A stretch of 64,000 bases of DNA from Aestuariimicrobium ganziense (GTDB lineage Bacteria > Actinomycetota > Actinomycetes > Propionibacteriales > Propionibacteriaceae). Shown here one piece after another: positions 58,278 to 64,000 of this stretch (position 1 is its first letter; each line of letters starts with the position of its first letter). Below the pieces are notes generated by a model that was given only the letters and a program-made list of their open reading frames with translations, made no database searches and was not told the origin of the DNA. The position numbers were made by a program, and so were the translations under genes. The DNA is taken from the NCBI RefSeq assembly GCF_015352975.1, contig NZ_JACYIZ010000008.1, forward strand, positions 1 to 64,000. Reading direction: 5' to 3'.

Positions 58278-59905
58278 GCCAGACCACGGGCACAGCGGCA
58301 CTGCTGCGGGCGGCCCTGCGCCGCGACCGCGTGCTGCTACCGGTCTGGGTGCTGGCACTGTCGTCGATGGTGGCGGTCTCGGCCGCCGCGATGGAGGGTC
58401 TCTACGCCTCGGCGGCCGACCGGGTGATCGCGTCGCGGGTGATCAACACCAGTCCGGCGCTGGTCGCCCTGTACGGGCCCATCCTCAACGAGGACAGCAT
58501 GGGCGAGTTGGCGATGAGCAAGATGACGGTGATGTACGCCGTGTTCGTGATGGGCATGGCGCTGGTCATCGTCCGACGCCACACCCGCACCGAGGAGGAG
58601 AGCGGACGCGCCGAACTGGTCGGCACCACCCTGGTCGGACGAGCCGCCCCACTCCGGGCGGCGCTGCTCGAGGGCGTACTGGCGTCGGTGCTGGTCGGTG
58701 CGCTCGGGGCACTCGGCAACATCGCCTTCGGCCTCGAGGTGCCCGGGTCGGTCGCCTTCGGGCTCAGCTGGGTGGGTGCCGGCCTGGTCGGCACTGGCAT
58801 CGCTGCTGTCTGCTGCCAGTTGTCGGCGAGCACCCGCACCTGTGGCGGCATCGCCATGGCTGTGATCGCCGCGCTGTTCCTGCTGCGAGCCGTGGGCGAC
58901 ATCGGCCCGGACGCCCTCGGCTGGCTCTCGCCCCTGGGGTGGGGAACGCGCCTGGACGCCTGGGGCCAGACCCGGTGGTGGGTGTTGGTGCTGTACCTCG
59001 TGCTGGCGGTCGGGTTGGTGGTTCTTGCCCACGTGCTGTTCGGACGACGCGACCTCGGCAGCGGGTTGCTCGCCGAGCGTGCCGGGTCGCCCGACGGCCG
59101 GGTGGGGACGATCCCGGGCCTGGTCTGGCGGCTCAACCGCGGGCTCAGCCTGTGGTGGGTGGTGGCCACGGTGCTGTGGGGTGCCCTGTTCGGTTCGGTC
59201 GCCCCACACATTGGCGGCCTGTTCGACTCCCCGGGGGGACGCGAGGTGCTCGAGGCCCTCGGCGGCCGCGGCAAGGTCGAAGAGGTGATGCTCGCGGCGC
59301 TGATGGCGATCATGGCGGCCTTCCTGACCGGGTACGCCCTGCAGGTGGTCGTCCATGCCGGACACGAGGAGACCGACGGACGAACCCCCGCCGTGCACGC
59401 CGCGCACGGGTCGAGGGCGCAGCTGTTCTGGTCGGTGGTGGCCCTGGCCATGGGTGGTCTGGTGGTGCTCGCGGTCTGCTACGCGGTCGGCTCGTCGTTG
59501 GGCTATGGCAGCCAGTCGGGAGGGGTGTGGTCGGCGCTGCGCGAACAGGTGCCCGCGGCTCTGGTACACCTGCCGGCGATGTGGGTGGTGGCGGCGGTGG
59601 CGGTACTGGCCGGGGCGGTCAGGGCTCGCTGGGCCTGGCTCGGATGGGTCGTGCTGGGCGTGGTGGTCACCATCGGTGAACTCGGACCGGTGCTCAAGCT
59701 GCCCGGGTGGGTGGTGAAGATCTCGCCCTACCAGCACGTGGCTGCGGTGCCGGTCGAGCCGGTGAGTTGGCCCAGCGAAGCAGGGCTGGTCGCAGTCGCC
59801 GCGGTGCTGCTCGGGGGGGCGGGGTGGAGGTACCGGGCCCGGGACCTCGGCGGACTTCCCGCTTCCCGCTTCCCGCGGGCCGCGGGGACGAGGCTCAGAG
59901 GGTGA
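58274..59905 (+). CDS. ABC-2 type permease (polyketide antibiotic exporter type)
   Basis: The 543-residue protein has about 12 membrane helices in two similar halves, the layout of TM subunits annotated as polyketide antibiotic transport proteins. The N-terminal block has LLRAALRRDRVLLPVWVLAL and RRHTRTEEESGRAELVGTTLVGR, a conserved cytoplasmic loop of the family. It forms an exporter with the upstream ATPase. Its 3' end overlaps the convergent mutY gene by 11 bp. Confidence 0.9.
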   Translation: MSQTTGTAALLRAALRRDRVLLPVWVLALSSMVAVSAAAMEGLYASAADRVIASRVINTSPALVALYGPILNEDSMGELAMSKMTVMYAVFVMGMALVIVRRHTRTEEESGRAELVGTTLVGRAAPLRAALLEGVLASVLVGALGALGNIAFGLEVPGSVAFGLSWVGAGLVGTGIAAVCCQLSASTRTCGGIAMAVIAALFLLRAVGDIGPDALGWLSPLGWGTRLDAWGQTRWWVLVLYLVLAVGLVVLAHVLFGRRDLGSGLLAERAGSPDGRVGTIPGLVWRLNRGLSLWWVVATVLWGALFGSVAPHIGGLFDSPGGREVLEALGGRGKVEEVMLAALMAIMAAFLTGYALQVVVHAGHEETDGRTPAVHAAHGSRAQLFWSVVALAMGGLVVLAVCYAVGSSLGYGSQSGGVWSALREQVPAALVHLPAMWVVAAVAVLAGAVRARWAWLGWVVLGVVVTIGELGPVLKLPGWVVKISPYQHVAAVPVEPVSWPSEAGLVAVAAVLLGGAGWRYRARDLGGLPASRFPRAAGTRLRG

Positions 59906-60785
59906 CGACCCCGTCGGACTCGTGGGCCAGGCCGTCGTCCAACAAGCCCTTCAGACTGCGCTCGGCCTGGTCGCGGTCGCGTGGCCACAGGGCCAGCAAC
60001 TCCTCGGTCGACCAGCCGCCGACGCCGTCGCGCAGGGCCTGCAGCAGCGTGCCGCGGCACTGGCGGTCGGTGCCCTCCCAGGCCTGGCCGCGCCGGGGAC
60101 GCGCCGTCGGGTCGTCCGCGTGCCGGGGACGACCAGCCGCCAGCCAGGCGCACTTACCGACTACCGGACACTCGCCACAGCGCGGTGACCGGGCTGTGCA
60201 CACCAACGCTCCCAGTTCCATCGAGGCCACCGACCACCGGGCCGCGCGGGCCTCGTCGGCGGGAAGGTGGCTTTCAGCCAGGTCACGCTCAGCGCGCGTC
60301 GGTGAGCTGTCGGGGTACTCCCGGCCGGACGCGACCCTGGCCAGCACTCGCCGCACGTTGGTGTCGAGCACCACCTGGCGCTGTCCGAAGGCGAAGCTCG
60401 CCACCGCCGCAGCCGTGTAGTCGCCCACACCGGGCAGGGCACGCAGGTCGTCCAGCGACGAGGGCACCTGCCCGTCGTGCCGCTCGACCATCGCGACAGC
60501 GGCCTGGTGCAGGCGAAGCGCCCGTCGCGGGTAGCCCAGTCGTCCCCAGGCTGCGACCGCGGACGACGACGGCTCCGAGGCCAGCGCCTCGGGGGTCGGC
60601 CAACGCTCCATCCACACCTGCCACGGCTGCAGCACCCGGGCCACCGGCGTCTGCTGCAGCATGAACTCGCTGACCATGACTCCCCACGGAGTGCGGCTGG
60701 GGCGCCGCCACGGCAGGTCGCGGGCGTGCTCGTCGTACCAGTCGAGCACCGCATCGACCACCTGTGAGGGGTCAGGCTGCGGCAT
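59895..60785 (-). CDS. mutY: A/G-specific adenine glycosylase
   Basis: The 296-residue enzyme removes adenine mispaired with 8-oxoguanine. The catalytic Glu40 is in SEFMLQQTPVARV. The helix-hairpin-helix LPGVGDYTAAAVASFAFGQ with the catalytic Asp and the [4Fe-4S] cluster CTARSPRCGECPVVGKC (C-x6-C-x2-C-x5-C) are intact. The C-terminal NUDIX-like 8-oxoG recognition domain of longer MutY is absent, as in many actinobacteria. Confidence 0.95.
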   Translation of the reverse strand: MPQPDPSQVVDAVLDWYDEHARDLPWRRPSRTPWGVMVSEFMLQQTPVARVLQPWQVWMERWPTPEALASEPSSSAVAAWGRLGYPRRALRLHQAAVAMVERHDGQVPSSLDDLRALPGVGDYTAAAVASFAFGQRQVVLDTNVRRVLARVASGREYPDSSPTRAERDLAESHLPADEARAARWSVASMELGALVCTARSPRCGECPVVGKCAWLAAGRPRHADDPTARPRRGQAWEGTDRQCRGTLLQALRDGVGGWSTEELLALWPRDRDQAERSLKGLLDDGLAHESDGVVTL

Positions 60786-60855
60786 GGGGTGGCCCTTCGG
60801 CTGGTCGCGGCGTGGTGACAGCGCCCGGTCGGGGCACTCGTCCTAGCATGCCCCC

Positions 60856-61611
60856 ATGAGTGCGCTGTGGCATCCAGTCGGGCCCGAGCCTGAACGCACG
60901 TACTGGATCCGGCGCGCCATCGTGGTGCTCGCGCTGCTCCTGGTGCTCGCCTTGTTGGTCTGGCTGGTTCAGGCCGCCCTCGGCGGTCGCACCCCCGCCA
61001 CCACTCCCGCGCTGCCCAGTGCGAGCCAGGCGGTCCCCGGGGGATCTGCCACCGTCGTGGACGACTCGACCGCCTCGGGTACGCCGACTCCGGCCGAGGC
61101 CGACGGGAGTTCCACTCCCGAGACCAGCGCGACCTCGTCCGAGGCCAGCCCGACGCCCACGCCTGCCTCGAGCCCGCCGTCGCCGCGTCCCACGCCAACG
61201 CCCACACCCACGCCCACCGGTCCGGTCGCCTGCGATCCTGCGGCACTCGACCTGTCGATCACCGGCGCGCGCCGGGTCACCCCGGGCAGGAACACCACCT
61301 TCACGATCACCGGTGTCAACCGCTCATCGACCACCTGCGTGCTCAGCTTCGCCCAGACGCCGTTCGAGCTGCGCATCCACTCGGGCACCGACCGCATCTG
61401 GTCGAGCAACGACTGCGGGCAGTGGCGCGCCAGGGGCACTATCACCCTGGCCCCGGGCAAGGCCTGGACCTGGCGTCCGATCTGGCCGGCGAAGCGCTCG
61501 GCGGCCGACTGCACGCTCACCGACGACGTGCTCAGGTCTGGCACCTACGTGGCCAACGCCGACCTCACCGGCGCCGACACCAAGCAGTTCGTCTTCCAGG
61601 TCAGCGGCTGA
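60856..61611 (+). CDS. membrane-anchored protein with Pro/Thr linker and beta domain
   Basis: The 251-residue protein has one membrane helix near the N-terminus (about 19-41), a Ser/Thr/Pro-rich linker (about 50-125, with PTPTPTPT) and a C-terminal beta-sandwich-like domain (about 127-250) with cysteine pairs (CDPAALDLSI, TCVLSF, DCGQW, DCTL). It resembles actinobacterial extracellular domains of unknown function. TAGCAT lies 6 nt before the ATG. Confidence 0.75.
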   Translation: MSALWHPVGPEPERTYWIRRAIVVLALLLVLALLVWLVQAALGGRTPATTPALPSASQAVPGGSATVVDDSTASGTPTPAEADGSSTPETSATSSEASPTPTPASSPPSPRPTPTPTPTPTGPVACDPAALDLSITGARRVTPGRNTTFTITGVNRSSTTCVLSFAQTPFELRIHSGTDRIWSSNDCGQWRARGTITLAPGKAWTWRPIWPAKRSAADCTLTDDVLRSGTYVANADLTGADTKQFVFQVSG

Positions 61612-61629
61612 GGCCGACCCGGATCCTGG

Positions 61630-62694
61630 TCAGCGGGTGAGCGCCTGCTCGGCCAACCGCAACAGTCCTTCGCGGATGCTGCGCGCTCGCTGGTCGCCGA
61701 TGCCCTCGACCTCTCGCAGTTCGGCCACGCTGGCGCTGAACAGGGCCTGGATCGACCCGAAGTGCTCGAGCAGCCGCTGGCCCAGGCTGAGCGGCAGCCG
61801 TGGGATCGAGGCCAACTGCCGGTAGCCGCGGCTGACCAGCCTGGTCTCGAGGTGGTCCGAGGCCGGGAAGCCGAACGCCTGGGCCACGTCGAGCACGTCG
61901 AACAACTCGTGGGCCGACAACTCGTCCAGTCGGTGCAGCCCGAACGCCAACTCGTCGGCGTCGGCAGGGCGGTAGTCGACGGCCAGTTCGAGGGCGAGTT
62001 CCTCCAGGCCGAGTGAGTGCTCCATCAACTGCATCTGCAGCAGGCGTCCGTCGGTGCCCAACTTGGTGACGTAGTCGTCGATCTCGACCTCGAGGCGGCG
62101 CATCATCTCGATGCGCTGCACCAACAGGGCGACATCGCGCAGAGTAACCTGGTCGGCGACCTCGAGCCCGTTGAGAGCCGCGGTCAGCTCGACCACGCGG
62201 CTGCCGTAGCTGACCAGCGTGGCCAGGGCCTGGTTGGCGCGCGAGAGCAGTTGTTCGGGGCGCTCGACCTGGTAGCGGTCGCCCTCGAGGAACAGCGCGA
62301 TCGTCGACATCGAGGCTGACACCGTGACCACGGGCAGCCCGGTCTGCTGGGCGACCCGGTCGGCGCTGCGGTGCCGGGTGCCGGTCTCGACCGTGGGCAG
62401 GGTGCCGTCGGGGACGAAGTGCACCCCGGCCTGGACGATGCGGCGCAGGTCGCTCGACAACACGATGCCGCCGTCGAGCTTGGACAACTCACGCAGCGCG
62501 GTCGGGGTGAAGTCGACGTCGAGGGTGAAACCACCCGACGACACCTGCTGCACAGCCTTGGTGTTGCCCAACACGATCAGCGCGCCGGTGCGGCCGTGGA
62601 CGATCCGCTCGAGCCCGTCGCGCATCGCGGTGCCCGGCGCCAACAACGCCTGGTAACGGCGCAGTCGGGCCAGGTGGTCGTGGTCGTGGGGCAC
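61630..62694 (-). CDS. disA: DNA integrity scanning diadenylate cyclase DisA
   Basis: The 354-residue protein makes cyclic di-AMP. The DAC domain motifs DGG (74-76) and GTRHR (105-109) are intact. A helical linker follows, then the C-terminal HhH DNA-binding domain (LREVEGIGDQRARSIREGL). The GTG start is 6 nt after TAGACT. It lies downstream of radA on the same strand, the conserved radA-disA order; RadA is known to bind DisA and lower its activity in other bacteria. Confidence 0.97.
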   Translation of the reverse strand: MPHDHDHLARLRRYQALLAPGTAMRDGLERIVHGRTGALIVLGNTKAVQQVSSGGFTLDVDFTPTALRELSKLDGGIVLSSDLRRIVQAGVHFVPDGTLPTVETGTRHRSADRVAQQTGLPVVTVSASMSTIALFLEGDRYQVERPEQLLSRANQALATLVSYGSRVVELTAALNGLEVADQVTLRDVALLVQRIEMMRRLEVEIDDYVTKLGTDGRLLQMQLMEHSLGLEELALELAVDYRPADADELAFGLHRLDELSAHELFDVLDVAQAFGFPASDHLETRLVSRGYRQLASIPRLPLSLGQRLLEHFGSIQALFSASVAELREVEGIGDQRARSIREGLLRLAEQALTR

Positions 62695-62703
62695 GGGTCC
62701 AGT

Positions 62704-64000
62704 CTAGGAGCCCCGTCTCAGGTCGAGCACCCCGAGGGCATCGGCGACCGAGGCCACCTCGACCACCTTCAGTCCGTGCATGCTGGGCACCTTCTGGGTG
62801 CGATCGCGTGAATTGGCCGGGACGATCGCCAGTTCGAAGCCCAACCGGGCCGCCTCGCCCACGCGGCGTTCCAGGCCGGGCACCCGGCGCAGGTCGCCGG
62901 CCAGGCCGATCTCGCCGAGCGCCACCACCCGCTGCGGGAAGTTGCGGTCGACGGTCGCCGAGGCCACCGCGATCGCCACCGCCAGGTCGACGCTGGGGTC
63001 GGTCACCCGGGCGCCGCCGACTGTCGAGACATAGACATCGCGGCTCGACAAGGGGATTCGTGCCTTGCGTTCGAGCACGGCCAGCACCAGCGCGATCCTC
63101 GAACTGTCCAGCCCGTGGGTCGTGCGTCGCGGTGACGTCTGGTTGGCCGACGGCGCGACCAGCGCCTGGATCTCGGCCAGCAGCGGACGTCGTCCCTCCA
63201 TGGTGACCGTGACGCACGTGCCGGGCACCTGCTCGGTGTGGTGGCTGGTGAACAGCCCTGACGGGTCGGGCACCTCGACGATGCCGGAGTCGCCCATCTC
63301 GAAGCAGCCAACCTCGTCGGCGGGTCCGTAGCGGTTCTTGGTGGCCCGCACCATCCGGAAGCCCGAGTGCCTGTCGCCCTCGAAGGCGAGCACCACGTCG
63401 ACCAGGTGCTCGAGCAGACGGGGGCCGGCGATCGAGCCGTCCTTGGTGACGTGGCCGATGATCACCACCGCCATGCCGCGACGCTTGGCCACGCGCACCA
63501 GGGCGCCGGTGACCTCCCTGACCTGGGTCACCCCGCCGGGTGAGCCATCGGCCTCGGTCGTCCCGATGGTCTGCACCGAGTCGATCACCAGCAGGGTGGG
63601 GGAGACCTCTTCGATGTGGCCGAGCACGGTCGACAGGTCGGTCTCGGCCGCCAGGTACAGCTCGTCGGCGAGCGCCCCGGTGCGTCCGGCCCGAAGCCGC
63701 ACCTGGGGTGCGGACTCCTCGCCGGTGACATAGAGCGTGCGTTGCCCGGACTTCGCCCAGCGTGCCGCCACCTCGAGCAGCAGGGTCGACTTGCCCACGC
63801 CGGGTTCGCCGGCCAGCAGGGCCACCACCCCGGGGACGAGACCACCCCCCAGCACCCGGTCGAGTTCGGAGATGCCGGTCAGTCGACGATCGGCCTGCCC
63901 GGCAGGCACCTCGCTGATCGGGACGGCCTTGGTCGCGGGGACCGTGCTGTCGACGTGCTGCAACTTCGGGGCGCCCTTGGCGACCACCGAACCCCAGGCC
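62704..64000 (-). CDS. radA: DNA repair protein RadA (5' end outside the window)
   Basis: The visible 432 codons contain the RecA-like ATPase with GEPGVGKST, the KNRYG motif (ATKNRYGPADEVG) and the C-terminal Lon-protease-like domain (SVDLAVAIAVASA). The frame continues past base 64000 without a start. The last codons read AWGSVVAKGAPK, which is the segment right after the N-terminal zinc finger of RadA, so about 30-35 residues with the CxxC motifs lie outside. The GTG at 63987 is not the true start. RadA helps recombination branch migration. Confidence 0.95.
   Translation of the reverse strand, partial: AWGSVVAKGAPKLQHVDSTVPATKAVPISEVPAGQADRRLTGISELDRVLGGGLVPGVVALLAGEPGVGKSTLLLEVAARWAKSGQRTLYVTGEESAPQVRLRAGRTGALADELYLAAETDLSTVLGHIEEVSPTLLVIDSVQTIGTTEADGSPGGVTQVREVTGALVRVAKRRGMAVVIIGHVTKDGSIAGPRLLEHLVDVVLAFEGDRHSGFRMVRATKNRYGPADEVGCFEMGDSGIVEVPDPSGLFTSHHTEQVPGTCVTVTMEGRRPLLAEIQALVAPSANQTSPRRTTHGLDSSRIALVLAVLERKARIPLSSRDVYVSTVGGARVTDPSVDLAVAIAVASATVDRNFPQRVVALGEIGLAGDLRRVPGLERRVGEAARLGFELAIVPANSRDRTQKVPSMHGLKVVEVASVADALGVLDLRRGS

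Overview
The window is a high-GC chromosomal segment from an actinobacterium, most likely a member of the Propionibacteriaceae. The evidence is Lsr2, ClpC, a DUF3180 protein directly after the folate genes, an actinobacterial order of tilS-hpt-ftsH-folE-folP-folB-folK, and a carboxyltransferase very close to the 12S subunit of propionibacterial transcarboxylase. Genes are dense on both strands. Many transcription-unit heads have a TAGnnT-type -10 box only 6-7 nt before the start codon, which points to leaderless mRNAs.

Left part (1-18 kb): a PSP1 protein, a secreted TAP-type hydrolase, tRNA-Thr(CGT), a flavin amine oxidase, the amt-glnK ammonium module with GlnR-like sites upstream, an envelope copper/haem block (PCu(A)C chaperone and Tat-exported DyP peroxidase), SixA and an acetyl-xylan-esterase-like hydrolase in divergent orientation. 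A four-gene operon follows that encodes a biotin-dependent, sodium-pumping acyl-CoA decarboxylase (probably methylmalonyl-CoA), then a gamma-glutamyltransferase.

Centre (18-35.5 kb): housekeeping genes. These are pyrophosphatase, a PBP4-type carboxypeptidase, a DUF2342 metalloprotease, tilS, hpt, ftsH, the folate operon, an orphan NuoD-like protein, lsr2 and clpC.

Repeat-rich and accessory part (35.5-43.3 kb): intergenic stretches built of small palindromes, a GH4 glycosidase, a VapBC pair, a CPBP-like membrane protein, a TetR gene divergent from a frameshifted SnoaL-like pseudogene, and a 1043-aa PLD-helicase-DUF3427 protein of visibly lower GC.

Right part (43.3-64 kb): an ArsR-SRPBCC pair with a perfect 24-bp operator; a locus with two tandem poly-cysteine leader ORFs before a catalytically dead ABC-ATPase homologue and an FMN reductase; pntAB; a TPP-riboswitch-controlled ykoE-ykoD-ykoC transporter operon ending in a P-loop kinase; an AlkD-like repair protein; an ABC exporter; mutY; disA; and radA, whose 5' end lies beyond the window.

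The two most unusual signals are as follows. First, a 78-bp palindromic element occurs three times. One copy is translated in frame inside the YkoD ATPase and another supplies the tilS stop codon. Second, the poly-cysteine leader locus precedes a pseudo-ATPase.
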